A stretch of DNA of 64,000 nucleotides from Clostridia bacterium (GTDB taxonomy: Bacteria; Bacillota; Clostridia; UBA1381): NCBI GenBank assembly GCA_900751885.1, contig CAADTH010000049.1, positions 11,853 to 75,852 on the forward strand. Direction: 5' to 3'. Of this stretch, positions 1 to 9,411 are shown piece after piece (the first letter of the stretch is position 1; each line of letters opens with the position of its first letter). The notes under the pieces are model-generated. The model had not been told where the DNA came from, did not search any database, and worked only from the letters and a program-made list of their open reading frames with translations. A program made the position numbers and the translations under genes.

Positions 1-1719
1 GATGACGCGGCATATCAAAGCCTTAACAAGCACCTCGAGGAGCTTCACTACAATTATGCAAGATATCTGATGATTTCCTCCTCACGTTCTACCACCTTCC
101 CGGCGACTCTGCAGGGCAAATGGTGCCAGTCCACGGCGGAGATTTGGGGCTCATGCTACTGCATCAACATCAACATGGAGATGAATTATTGGTTTGCAGG
201 CGGTGCGAATCTCTTAGACAGCGGAAAATCGCTGATCAAATGGTTCCATTCCCAGATACCGGCAGGACGTGTAACAGCAAAGAACATGTACAATGTGACG
301 CCGAAATCATACCGGTATGCAGATGGGCAGATGACCTTTACCGACTCCTCTCTCGACGAGGATGATGTATTCATCATGCACACCAAACAGGCAATCATGG
401 GTACAACCGATATGACAGGCTCTACGAGCATCCAATCACCGGGCAACACAGCGTGGCTGATGTACAACCTGTGGGATTTATACCAGACGACAGGCGACAG
501 GACTCTTTTGGAGAATGAGCTGTATCCAATCATGAGAAAGACAGCCAATTTCTATACCCAGTACCTGTATACCAATATGAAGCGGCAGACAAGCGATACA
601 GACACCTATCCGGACGGATATTACTATACCACCTGGAATGGACGCTCACCGGAGCAGGGACCGACGCAGGAGGGAGTCAAATATGATTTGCAGCTTGTCG
701 CAGGGATGTACGACTATGTAATCAAGGCGGCAGAGCTGTTGGAGACAGATGCAGATAAAATAGAAGCATGGAAAGAGATTCGAACTCATCTGGAGACCCC
801 GGTTGAGCTGGGCGACGACGGACAAATCAAGGAGTGGGCGCAGGAGACTACTTATAATACGGATGCGGAAGGAAATGCGCTGGGCGATCCTGTGCACAGG
901 CATATCTCCCACCTTGTCGGCTTATACCCTGGAACCTTAATCAGCCGCGACACTCCTGAGCTGCTGGAGGGCGCAAAGGTGGTACTGCAAAAGCGTGGTG
1001 ACGATTCCACGGGATGGTCCTGCTCGAATAAATTTCTTCTATGGGCAAGGACGCTGGAGGGAGACAAAGCGCTTGAGCTCTTCCGCTACCAGCTTGCACA
1101 GAAAACCTATGCCAATCTGTTTGATACCCACGCACCGTTTCAGATAGACGGCAACTTCGGCTCTGCCGCGGGTGTCATGGAGCTTTTGATGCAGTCGCAC
1201 ACGGGACAGACAGAGATTCTTCCTGCGCTTCCAAAGGTATGGGATAAGGGAGAAATCAGTGGCATCAAGGCAAAGGACGGTTCTGAGGTATCCATCAAAT
1301 GGTCTGATGCAAAGGCACAGGAGTTTACGATTATCCCAGCCGCAGATGGAGATATCACAGTGCGGTATGAAAAGGACAACAGGACATTTCTGTTAAATGG
1401 TACGTATGTAGAGTTTGACCAGGACGGTCTTTACACCATAAAGGGCGCGAAGGCAAATCAGGCGTATACCTTTGCGGCTACCGCGCCGGTGCAGCTCACC
1501 TTGACGAAGGAGCATGTGAGTGTGTCAGGCTATACAGGAAGCGGAGTTCTGGTTGTCGCAGGCTATGATGCAAATGGCGCCATGGTAAAAGCAGAGGTGT
1601 TTGACGCATCGGAGGCGAATCTTTCAGGATATGAAGGATGCACTGCATTAAAGGCATTTTTGTGGGACAGCATGGATGACATGAAGCCAATCTGTCCGAG
1701 CAAAGAGTGCCGGATTTAA
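1..1719 (+). CDS. GH95 alpha-L-fucosidase/galactosidase family protein (5' end outside window)
   Basis: The reading frame is open from base 1, so the N-terminal part is missing; 572 residues remain. GH95 enzymes are inverting exo-enzymes that release alpha-1,2-fucose or alpha-L-galactose from plant or host glycans. Recognisable family blocks are the ISSSR segment near the start, the NIN-x-EMNYW block (the N-x-N asparagines activate water in the bifidobacterial enzyme), SPEQGP (probable general acid Glu), HRHISHLVGLYPG, and QIDGNFGSAAG (essential Asp). The C-terminus (from about 1480) is a small beta module ending with a FLWDSMDDMKP motif that recurs in two other enzymes of this window. No cell-wall anchor is visible. 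It lies upstream of the PL11 lyase, from which it is separated by a terminator and a promoter. Family assignment is confident; the sugar specificity is not. Confidence 0.88.
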   Translation, partial: DDAAYQSLNKHLEELHYNYARYLMISSSRSTTFPATLQGKWCQSTAEIWGSCYCININMEMNYWFAGGANLLDSGKSLIKWFHSQIPAGRVTAKNMYNVTPKSYRYADGQMTFTDSSLDEDDVFIMHTKQAIMGTTDMTGSTSIQSPGNTAWLMYNLWDLYQTTGDRTLLENELYPIMRKTANFYTQYLYTNMKRQTSDTDTYPDGYYYTTWNGRSPEQGPTQEGVKYDLQLVAGMYDYVIKAAELLETDADKIEAWKEIRTHLETPVELGDDGQIKEWAQETTYNTDAEGNALGDPVHRHISHLVGLYPGTLISRDTPELLEGAKVVLQKRGDDSTGWSCSNKFLLWARTLEGDKALELFRYQLAQKTYANLFDTHAPFQIDGNFGSAAGVMELLMQSHTGQTEILPALPKVWDKGEISGIKAKDGSEVSIKWSDAKAQEFTIIPAADGDITVRYEKDNRTFLLNGTYVEFDQDGLYTIKGAKANQAYTFAATAPVQLTLTKEHVSVSGYTGSGVLVVAGYDANGAMVKAEVFDASEANLSGYEGCTALKAFLWDSMDDMKPICPSKECRI

Positions 1720-1760
1720 TCAGTATGCAGGCAATAAGCTTGTATTGACAGACCACTGTA

Positions 1761-1797
1761 AAAAAGGAGTTTGAGACACTCTCAAGCTCCTTTTTTA
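1761..1797 (+). terminator. Rho-independent terminator after GH95 gene
   Basis: A GGAG-TTTGAG / CTCAAG-CTCC hairpin is followed by a run of six T, 40 bp past the GH95 stop codon. Confidence 0.75.
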
Positions 1798-1870
1798 GTG
1801 GGGTGATATCTTGTTTTTTTATATGATATAATAATAGTAGAAAAAACATGGAAAAAATCACATAAAAATT

Positions 1871-1899
1871 TTGACGAATAAACCCTAAAATGTTATAAT
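1871..1899 (+). promoter_or_regulatory. Sigma-A promoter of the PL11 gene
   Basis: TTGACG at 1871-1876 and TATAAT at 1894-1899 are separated by exactly 17 bp. The upstream ATG at 1898 falls inside the -10 box and therefore cannot be the start of the lyase gene. Confidence 0.85.
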
Positions 1900-1939
1900 G
1901 AAACTAAAACAAAATGAGACAAATTTAGGAGTGTATACT

Positions 1940-4900
1940 GTGAAAAAGAATCAAATCGGGAAACCAATCATAGCGCTTTTGGTGGCAGTCAGCACGGTGC
2001 TTTCGGCATTGCCTGTCCCATTTGCCGCGGCTCTTGTGCCGGACGTATCGCCGGGTCAGCTCTACAGCAAGTCCACAGCGGATAGACCGCTGTCTTCCAT
2101 GGAATCGATGGACCGCGGACTTTCGGTGCAATCCCTGCCGTCAGGCGGCACCTATCTCTCGTGGCGGCTGTATGAAAGCGAGGACGCGCTGTATGGAAGC
2201 GCTTCGGGCAATGTCTCGTTTCATATTTACAGGGATGGCGTCAACATCCATACAGAAGTGTTTTCCACCAACTATGTTGATTTGGATGGAACAGGTACAT
2301 CGGTATATAAAGTAGTGCCCGTGATTGGCGGCATAGAAAAGGACGATGGCAAATGCGAAGAGGTATCAGCGTTTTCGAGCGGCAGTAACTATTTTGATAT
2401 CCCAATCAGTACGCCCCAGCCGACTACCCTTGCCACATGGGTGACGAGCGGTGCGACAGATGAGGGAGACGCTTCGGTCGACGGAGACGAGGGGGCGACA
2501 GGGCATTGGGAAGACAGGCTTCACGCATACACTCCGAATGATGCGAGCGTTGGGGATTTGGACGGAGACGGAACATATGAGCTTGTCCTCAAGTGGGATT
2601 GTAATGGGAAGGATAATTCCACGTCAGGCTTCACAGGCAACGTGTATCTTGACGCCTATGAACTGAGTGAAAACGGGGACGGCACGCCGAAATGGAGAAT
2701 TGACTTAGGGCCCAATATCCGTGCCGGCGCGCATTACACTCAGTTTCTGGTCTATGACTTCGACATGGACGGCAAGGCGGAGATTACCTGCAAAACAGCG
2801 CCCGGTTCAAAGGATGGTCTTGGCAATTATGTGACAGCGGCGAGCGACGATGCGGCAATCCGAAATGCAGACAACAGCAAGGATTACCGCAATGGAAATG
2901 GATATATTCTCGACGGTCCGGAGTATTTTACGATTTTCAGCGGCGAGACAGGACAGGCGCTCGACACCATTGATTTCCCGATTCCGCGCGGCAGTGCGGC
3001 AGAGTGGGGAGACGACTACGGAAACCGCTGTGACCGCTATATCGCGAGCGTCGCGTGGTTGGACGGGGAGCGGCCATACGCGACATATTGGCGCGGATAT
3101 TACATGGGGAGAAATAGAAAACAGCGTCTCGGAACTTTTGGCGCGAGCTTTGAAAATGGGAAGCTCAATGCAAAATACACGTTTGACACAAGCACACCTG
3201 GCAATGAAGCGTATGTGGGAAATGGAAACCACAATATGACGGTCGCGGACGTCGATGACGACGGCAAGGATGAATATATCAGTGCCACACTCTGTTTTGA
3301 AGTAAATGACAGCGATCAGCTTGTGCCAAAATGGAATCTGGGCATGGAGCACGGCGACGCACTTCATATCGGCAACTATGATCCAACTGACGATGGATTG
3401 GAATACTTTACGGTGCATGAGGACAATCCATACTATGGAATGACTGTGATGAATGCAAAAACAGGACAGGTGCAAAGCCATATCTCGGCGGGGCGTGACA
3501 CAGGCAGGGGCCTCATGGCGAACATCGGTGCAGGCGGATACTATCAATTTACCTCGCTTGCAGGTACTTATATGGCGCTTGGAAATCAGGAGTTTAAAAA
3601 GATTCCGATTTCTATGGGACAGAACTTCCGCATTTTCTGGGATGGCGACCTATATGACGAAATGCTTGACAGCACGACAATCTCTTCCTGGAATGGGTCT
3701 GGAAACAGCATTATTTTTACTGCGCAGGACTGCACGAGCGTCAACAGTACGAAGGCAAATCCGTCTCTTCAGGCAGACTTGTTCGGCGACTGGCGAGAGG
3801 AAGTGGTCTATCCGCATTATACGTTGGACAGCGATGGAACGACGAAGCTTTACGACGCGCTTCGGGTGTATACCACTGATATCCCGACGGAATATAAGAT
3901 GAAAACCTTGATGTCAGACAGCCTGTACCGAAGCGGTGTCGCGTCGGAGCAGGCGGCATACAATCAGCCTCCGCATGTCAGCATGTATCTGGATGAAACC
4001 ATCATAAGGGGAGCTGTGACAAGCCTTTCCATACAGAGAGAGCCGTTAAAGAAAGCCTATATCAAGGGGGAAGCGCTCGATACCACAGGGTTGTATGTAG
4101 AGGGAACCTATGAGGACGGGCGCATGGGCGAGGTGACCGAATATGAGGTGACAGGATTCGATTCTGACAGGCTTGGACAGCAGACCATTACCGTGTCAAA
4201 TGGAGCGGCTTCGGATACCTTTATTGTGGAAGTGAGCGATGGAGCGGCGTATTATTCGGACAACTTTCAGCAGTACGACCTTTCAGACATTACGATAGAG
4301 CGTCAAGGGATTGATGCACAGACACAGGAGCTGGGAGGACTAAACTTGACAGTCGGCGGACGCGGCGGCGGCGGTGACGGAGTCAGCGGATATTTTCTAG
4401 GAACGCGCGGACAGGACAAATTTTTGAGTTGCTTTGGCGGCGGCACAGCATCAGTACAGCGCGGTGCGTCCTTTGCGTTCCAGAATGAGTGCTATCTTCC
4501 GAGGTTTACTGATATGGCGGCTGATGAGACGCTTACCATTGACTTTGATGCGTACTATCACGATGAAAATTCTAACATGCAGATTTTCGGCGTGACAAAT
4601 TCCGACATTGGAAGCTCATCGAAGCCCGTTTATGACCCATACCTCTCTAAGAAAAACAATGACAACATCCCACTTGGCGAGTGGGTGAAAATAAACATTG
4701 CTGTAAGCAACCAAAAACGTGCGGTCATGACAATCACCGATATGGAGGGGACTCTGCTCGATACAAGGGAATTTACCACGGTCGGCGACAGTGTGGATAA
4801 ATTCGCGTTCTATACAGGCGCACTCCAGGTTGATATCGGTTATCTGTCTGTGTCCACGACGAGCGTTTTGGAATCCATGCAGGTAGAGTCTCCGCCGAAT

Positions 4901-7900
4901 AAAACGGAGTACCGTCTGGGAAATTCCCTTGATACCACAGGGCTTGTGCTCAAGGGCACAAACGTTGGCGGAGGAGAGCGCACCATCAGCACCTACACAG
5001 TCAGCGGCTTTGACAGCAGTACTGTCGGAGAAAAGACAGTCACGGCGACCTATCAAAATTGTACAGCGACCTTCAAGGTGAACGTATCGGATAGCCCTGT
5101 GTATTACAGCGATGATTTCCGGGAGTATTCCGCCGGGAGCATTTTGAAGCAGACGAGCAAAACGCAAGTACAGGACTTAGGATATCTAAATCTTTCGCTG
5201 GGAAATCGAAACGATAAGACCAGCGGCTTTGAGATAGGTAAGGAAGCAGGCGATGGCGGACAGGAGAATACCTATCTTCGTGCAACGACAGGGAGCGGCG
5301 CGACCTCGCAGTACGGCGCGCGCTTCGCATTTGATGTCAATTGCTGTGTGCCAAACTATGCAGACCTTGCAGATAACCGGGCGCTTGTCATTGCATTTGA
5401 TGCGCGCTACACAGACGCCGCATCCACGATTCAACTGTTCGGACTCACCAGCTCCGGCGCCACAACGGATAAAGCGACGCCATTCAACGACCCATACCTG
5501 TCGGTGGCAAATAACGCAAACATTCCAACGGGACAGTGGGTTCATGTCACCTTGATTGCGGACAAGAACAAAGAGGTTTACATGGCGGTGCAGAATAAAC
5601 AGGGAGCCATGCTCGATGCACAGCTGTTTCAAGCGTCCGGTGAGACGATAGAGAAGGTCGGCTTCTTCGGAGCGCCTTCGACAGTGGATATCGACAATTT
5701 GACCGTGTATGAAAACGGCAAGATCGAGTCGCTGGAAATCACCAGCCTGCCGGATAAGACAGAGTATACGCAGGGGCAGACGTTAGACCCTGCGGGGCTT
5801 TCGGTGACGGCACACTATGCAGGTGGGGTGAGCCGCGTATTAGACAGCGCAGAGTATACGCTCTCTGACCTTTCCGATACCGTGGGAGAACAGACTGTCA
5901 CAGTCTCCTATGCAGGATGCAGCACGCAGTTTTCAGTCAATATGACGAAAAAGACGGTGACAAATCTAGAGATTACCAATCAGCCTTCCAAGCGGCGCTA
6001 TGGAACGGATGCTGTGCTGGATGTCTCCGACATGATTGTCACGGCAACCTATGATACAGGCGAAACTGAGGCAGTCACAGACTATACCCTCCGCTATGAT
6101 ACCTCCACAGCCGGCACAAAGACAGTGGAGGTGGTGTATGGAGAACGGACTGTCACCTTTGAGATTACCGTGGTAGACCCGAAGGTGTATTTTGAAGACG
6201 ATTTTGAGACCTATACTGCCTCCGGTATCACAATGTCAAAGCAACAAACCACATCCCAATCGCAGGATTTGGGACTTTTGGATTTGGTGATTGGAGGACC
6301 GGGCTCTGGGAAACGTGATAATATCAGTGGGTTCGATATGAAAAAAGAGGTGGACAATAACACCTATCTCACCATCACAGGCGGCGGTTATGCAACTGCC
6401 CAGCGCGGCGCGAGCTTTACCTTTGATGAGAGCTGTGCGATTCCTGCGTACGCGGATATCCCAACAGGGCATTTCCTTGTACTAAACTTTGATATTTTGT
6501 TCAGCGAAAAAGCAGGCTCTACGCTACAGATTTTTGGACTTACAAGCTCGAAAACAACAGGAAGCGGTACGACCTCTATCTATGACCCATATTTATCAGT
6601 CGGTGACAACTCGGCGCTGGAGACCAAGCTAGAGTCAAACCGGTGGTATAATGCGATGTTTGCGATTGACAGCCAAAAGAACGTCAGTCTTGTCCTGACG
6701 GATGAGGATAGCAATGTGGTGGCAGTCAAGGAATTTACAGCGGACGGCAACGCCATTGGAAAGTTTGCGACCTATTCCAACAATTCCTCGGTAAGCATCG
6801 ACAATCTTTCTGTCTACACGACAAAGGATGTCGCTTCCATCACAGCAGTGCCGTCAAAGACTGAGTATGTGAAGGGACAGCCGCTTGAAGTGACTGTCAC
6901 AGCGAATTATATCAATGGAACCAGCGCGCAGGTGACAGGATATACGGTTAGCGGTTTTGACAATAGCACGCTCGGAGAGCAGACTGTGAAAATAACCTAT
7001 GCAGGACTGTCGGCGACGTTCAAGGTAACCGTGATTCCAAGAATAGTTTCCTCACTGGCTGTTGTTCCGCCGACGAAGCAAACGTATTCTCAGGGAGATA
7101 CTATACTTGACACAGCGGGTATGAAAATTACAGCGCACTACAATGATAATACGGACGCAGAGCTTACGCCTGATGAATGTACAATTACAGGCTTTGATAC
7201 AGCCACTGCCGGGCAGAAAACGGTTCGGGTCAGCTATGGCGGACAATACCAAGAATTTACCATCACAGTGGCAGATACCACGCCGCCGGCTGCAACCGTA
7301 CAATACTCCACTACCACGCTGACGAATCAGAATGTAACCGCGACGCTTGTGAACATTTCAGAGGAAATCGAGAATGCAGAGATTTCGCATGTCTTTACCG
7401 AGAATGGCACCCATACGTTTACGATTACAGACAAGGCAGGCAACCGCGCGCAAATCGTAGCAGAGGTCACATGGATTGATAAGACTGCGCCGACGGCGAA
7501 GGTGCAATATTCTTCGTCCGGCTTGACGAATCAGGACGTGACAGCAACACTTGTGGAGGTGTCGGAGCAGGTGCAGGAGACGGCGCTTTCCTATACGTTT
7601 ACCGAGAATGGAACCTATACCTTCACGATAACAGACAAGGCGGGGAACAAGGCAACCATCCCGGCGGCAGTGACGTGGATTGACAAGACCGCGCCGACTG
7701 CAACCGTACAGTATTCGACCACCTCTCCGACCGGCGACCCTGTCACCGCAACAATTCAGCCGTCAGAGCAGATAACAGAAGCTGAACTTTCCCATGTGTT
7801 CACGGAAAACGGAAGCCATACCTTCCACTTTACGGATCTTGCAGGAAACAGGGGAAGCGTTACAGCAACAGTGGACTGGATTGTGCCGAGAGAAATCAAA

Positions 7901-8143
7901 ATCACACAGGAGATTATAGGGGATAGATGCGATATCACGGTTCGCAATACCCTGCAAAACCCATCAGGCGGACAGCTTATTATTGCAGAATATCTGCCGT
8001 CCGGCGTGTTGGCGAAGGTGAAATGTATCCCATACAACCCGGCAGGCGAGGACGTAAAAGAAAGCTATCAGATGCAAAGTCCGAATAGCACGGTGAAGGT
8101 ATTTTTGTGGAATGATTTTGTTCATATGAATCCTTTGGTGTAA
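1940..8143 (+). CDS. Giant secreted PL11 rhamnogalacturonan lyase with Ig-like and lectin-like modules
   Basis: A 2067-residue secreted enzyme. The GTG start at 1940 follows TTAGGAG by 8 nt and gives a clean signal peptide (MKKNQ, hydrophobic stretch, cleavage near PFAAA). The first ~690 residues match PL11 rhamnogalacturonan-I lyases, which cleave the rhamnose-galacturonate backbone: DGDGTYELVLKWD, DFDMDGKAE calcium-binding loops and GDWREEVVYP. Next come about six Ig-like (Big_3/4 type) repeats with the pattern KTEY..G..LDTTGL...GFD......T.TV, interleaved with three ~200-residue jelly-roll modules beginning YYSDNF/YYSDDF/YFEDDF. Three ~66-residue repeats (TAPTATVQYS...FTENGTHTFTITDKAGN) follow (7276-7890), then a C-terminal module ending FLWNDFVHMNP. 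No LPXTG or SLH anchor is visible. The stop codon touches the left inverted repeat of the transposon, so a few native C-terminal residues may be lost. Confidence 0.9.
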   Translation: MKKNQIGKPIIALLVAVSTVLSALPVPFAAALVPDVSPGQLYSKSTADRPLSSMESMDRGLSVQSLPSGGTYLSWRLYESEDALYGSASGNVSFHIYRDGVNIHTEVFSTNYVDLDGTGTSVYKVVPVIGGIEKDDGKCEEVSAFSSGSNYFDIPISTPQPTTLATWVTSGATDEGDASVDGDEGATGHWEDRLHAYTPNDASVGDLDGDGTYELVLKWDCNGKDNSTSGFTGNVYLDAYELSENGDGTPKWRIDLGPNIRAGAHYTQFLVYDFDMDGKAEITCKTAPGSKDGLGNYVTAASDDAAIRNADNSKDYRNGNGYILDGPEYFTIFSGETGQALDTIDFPIPRGSAAEWGDDYGNRCDRYIASVAWLDGERPYATYWRGYYMGRNRKQRLGTFGASFENGKLNAKYTFDTSTPGNEAYVGNGNHNMTVADVDDDGKDEYISATLCFEVNDSDQLVPKWNLGMEHGDALHIGNYDPTDDGLEYFTVHEDNPYYGMTVMNAKTGQVQSHISAGRDTGRGLMANIGAGGYYQFTSLAGTYMALGNQEFKKIPISMGQNFRIFWDGDLYDEMLDSTTISSWNGSGNSIIFTAQDCTSVNSTKANPSLQADLFGDWREEVVYPHYTLDSDGTTKLYDALRVYTTDIPTEYKMKTLMSDSLYRSGVASEQAAYNQPPHVSMYLDETIIRGAVTSLSIQREPLKKAYIKGEALDTTGLYVEGTYEDGRMGEVTEYEVTGFDSDRLGQQTITVSNGAASDTFIVEVSDGAAYYSDNFQQYDLSDITIERQGIDAQTQELGGLNLTVGGRGGGGDGVSGYFLGTRGQDKFLSCFGGGTASVQRGASFAFQNECYLPRFTDMAADETLTIDFDAYYHDENSNMQIFGVTNSDIGSSSKPVYDPYLSKKNNDNIPLGEWVKINIAVSNQKRAVMTITDMEGTLLDTREFTTVGDSVDKFAFYTGALQVDIGYLSVSTTSVLESMQVESPPNKTEYRLGNSLDTTGLVLKGTNVGGGERTISTYTVSGFDSSTVGEKTVTATYQNCTATFKVNVSDSPVYYSDDFREYSAGSILKQTSKTQVQDLGYLNLSLGNRNDKTSGFEIGKEAGDGGQENTYLRATTGSGATSQYGARFAFDVNCCVPNYADLADNRALVIAFDARYTDAASTIQLFGLTSSGATTDKATPFNDPYLSVANNANIPTGQWVHVTLIADKNKEVYMAVQNKQGAMLDAQLFQASGETIEKVGFFGAPSTVDIDNLTVYENGKIESLEITSLPDKTEYTQGQTLDPAGLSVTAHYAGGVSRVLDSAEYTLSDLSDTVGEQTVTVSYAGCSTQFSVNMTKKTVTNLEITNQPSKRRYGTDAVLDVSDMIVTATYDTGETEAVTDYTLRYDTSTAGTKTVEVVYGERTVTFEITVVDPKVYFEDDFETYTASGITMSKQQTTSQSQDLGLLDLVIGGPGSGKRDNISGFDMKKEVDNNTYLTITGGGYATAQRGASFTFDESCAIPAYADIPTGHFLVLNFDILFSEKAGSTLQIFGLTSSKTTGSGTTSIYDPYLSVGDNSALETKLESNRWYNAMFAIDSQKNVSLVLTDEDSNVVAVKEFTADGNAIGKFATYSNNSSVSIDNLSVYTTKDVASITAVPSKTEYVKGQPLEVTVTANYINGTSAQVTGYTVSGFDNSTLGEQTVKITYAGLSATFKVTVIPRIVSSLAVVPPTKQTYSQGDTILDTAGMKITAHYNDNTDAELTPDECTITGFDTATAGQKTVRVSYGGQYQEFTITVADTTPPAATVQYSTTTLTNQNVTATLVNISEEIENAEISHVFTENGTHTFTITDKAGNRAQIVAEVTWIDKTAPTAKVQYSSSGLTNQDVTATLVEVSEQVQETALSYTFTENGTYTFTITDKAGNKATIPAAVTWIDKTAPTATVQYSTTSPTGDPVTATIQPSEQITEAELSHVFTENGSHTFHFTDLAGNRGSVTATVDWIVPREIKITQEIIGDRCDITVRNTLQNPSGGQLIIAEYLPSGVLAKVKCIPYNPAGEDVKESYQMQSPNSTVKVFLWNDFVHMNPLV

Positions 8144-8146
8144 CAA

Positions 8147-8188
8147 AAAAACAAGGGCAGACAAGCGGTCTCTTTGATAAGGATGTTT
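8147..8188 (+). repeat. Left terminal inverted repeat of the transposon
   Basis: It reads AAAAACAAGGGCAGAC, 5 nt, GTCTC, 6 nt, AAGGATGTTT. The reverse complement of the right end gives the same three blocks with spacers of 5 and 8 nt. The outer 16 nt and the inner 10 nt match exactly. Such blocks fit recombinase binding arms. Confidence 0.88.
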
Positions 8189-8266
8189 ACGAGAAGCAAG
8201 TAAGTTAAGGCACACAGCCGAAACGAAACTGGTAAATTGTAAATCATTTTATCAAGGAGGCCGCTT

Positions 8267-8617
8267 ATGGCTATCATGGATTTGGAGTATATCGAAATTG
8301 ACGGATTACTTTACCCGAACATTGAGGTTGAGGGCAGCGAACTGCTAAAAAATCTTAGAAAGTACGGACGCCTGCGCTTGGAGTATCTTCACGGATTCAA
8401 GCAGGAAATGTACCGGAAATTGCTTTTCACAGGAAAGCTGGCAGAGCATTGTGCCGCGGTGGATATGCGTGCATTTGAACTTTCAGAGCGCATTCGCGCC
8501 GATTATCTAAAACAGCACCCCATGCCGGAGGAGGATGCGCTGGAGCGTATTCGTATCTCGGAGCAGGCACAGGCTGTTGCCGATGAAATTGTAAAAACAG
8601 AACTGATTTATGTGTAA
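8267..8617 (+). CDS. TnpV-like transposon protein
   Basis: A 116-residue protein resembling TnpV of Tn4451-type elements: an acidic N-terminus with LYPNIEV, the block RKYGRLRLEYLHGFKQEMY, the phrase LLFTGKLAEHC, and a C-terminal helix ending VADEIVKTELIYV. TnpV's function is not established. The start at 8267 has a strong AAGGAGG 8 nt upstream. It sits 80 bp inside the left inverted repeat, the only rightward gene at this end, and is closed by a strong bidirectional terminator. Confidence 0.8.
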   Translation: MAIMDLEYIEIDGLLYPNIEVEGSELLKNLRKYGRLRLEYLHGFKQEMYRKLLFTGKLAEHCAAVDMRAFELSERIRADYLKQHPMPEEDALERIRISEQAQAVADEIVKTELIYV

Positions 8618-8620
8618 AAC

Positions 8621-8662
8621 GAAGCTGTGCCGCTCGAAACAAGAACCGAGCGGCACAGCTTC
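8621..8662. terminator. Bidirectional terminator between tnpV-like gene and response regulator
   Basis: A perfect 16-bp stem (GAAGCTGTGCCGCTCG and its complement) with a 10-nt loop lies between two convergent genes and abuts the stop codon of the regulator. Confidence 0.85.
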
Positions 8663-9343
8663 TTAATTTATACCGTGAATGCGATATCCAATTCCATATA
8701 CGCTTTCAATCCAATCGACTTTTATCTTCTTTCTAAGGTTTCCGACATGGTAGAAAATAGTGGAGTTGTCCAGTAGGTATTCCTCTTTCCAAACGGCATT
8801 GTATATCTGTTCAAACGTCAGGACACGATTGCGATTCTTGATGAAGTAGAGCAGGAGATCATATTCTTTCTTTGTCAGGATAACTTTTTCATTTTCTACG
8901 GTAACTTGCCGCCGTGCTGTATCTAACATCAAATTTCCATGGCTGACAAGGGCATAATTGCGGCCGGTTATATGGTTAAGCTGGGTGTATCGCCGCATAA
9001 GCGCCTGCGCTCTGGCAAGACATTCCTCCAAATCATAGGGTTTATTCAGAAAGTCGTCAGCACCACATTTGAGCGCCGCCACTTTATCCGCTGTACTGGC
9101 GGTTTCAGATAGGGCAAGGATAGGGAGAGGGTTCATTTGCCGAATTTGCTGAATGAGCACAGTCCCACCATATTGAGAGAGACAGGCATCCATGATCACA
9201 AGTGAATAGGATTCTTTTTGCAGCATATGAACAGCTTCTTCAATCAACTGTGTATAGTATACGTCTGTTAAGTTATCTTGCAGACTATATTTAATTTCCT
9301 TACAGGTCGATAAATCGCTATCAATAATCAGTACATGATTCAT
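8663..9343 (-). CDS. OmpR/VanR-type response regulator, orphan
   Basis: A 226-residue two-domain regulator. The receiver domain (1-115) has the acidic pair D8/D10, the phospho-acceptor D52 in VIMDAC, S79 and K101 in NKPYD. The C-terminal winged helix (from about 130) has the recognition segment LTKKEYDLLLYFIKNRNRVLTFEQI and ends with the GYR wing. The start at 9343 is chosen because GGAGGAGG lies 6-7 nt upstream; the earlier in-frame ATG has none. No sensor kinase gene lies anywhere in the element, so its partner must be encoded elsewhere or it acts without one. It is the last gene of the leftward cargo run. Resemblance to VanR does not imply glycopeptide resistance. Confidence 0.85.
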   Translation of the reverse strand: MNHVLIIDSDLSTCKEIKYSLQDNLTDVYYTQLIEEAVHMLQKESYSLVIMDACLSQYGGTVLIQQIRQMNPLPILALSETASTADKVAALKCGADDFLNKPYDLEECLARAQALMRRYTQLNHITGRNYALVSHGNLMLDTARRQVTVENEKVILTKKEYDLLLYFIKNRNRVLTFEQIYNAVWKEEYLLDNSTIFYHVGNLRKKIKVDWIESVYGIGYRIHGIN

Positions 9344-9411
9344 AAATATCCTCCTCCCCAAAACGATCATACATCTTCTTAGCTACATACGAAATTCACT
9401 ACCTTATATTG

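Noticed and set aside
1898..1939. ATG at 1898 as start of the PL11 lyase
   Set aside because: It lies in the -10 box of a consensus promoter; the GTG at 1940 has a good ribosome binding site and begins a proper signal peptide.
2807..3547. A 246-codon open frame on the minus strand inside the PL11 gene
   Set aside because: It shadows a well-conserved catalytic domain, shows no family features and no ribosome binding site.
4015..7890. Repeated blocks in the PL11 gene as a possible CRISPR or tandem DNA repeat
   Set aside because: The periodicity is at protein level (Ig-like and jelly-roll modules) with diverged DNA and long units, not short identical repeats.
8663..9343. VanR-like regulator as a sign of glycopeptide resistance
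   Set aside because: No vanS, vanH, vanA or vanX type genes are nearby, and the VanZ-like gene at 60292 is 50 kb away in an unrelated unit.
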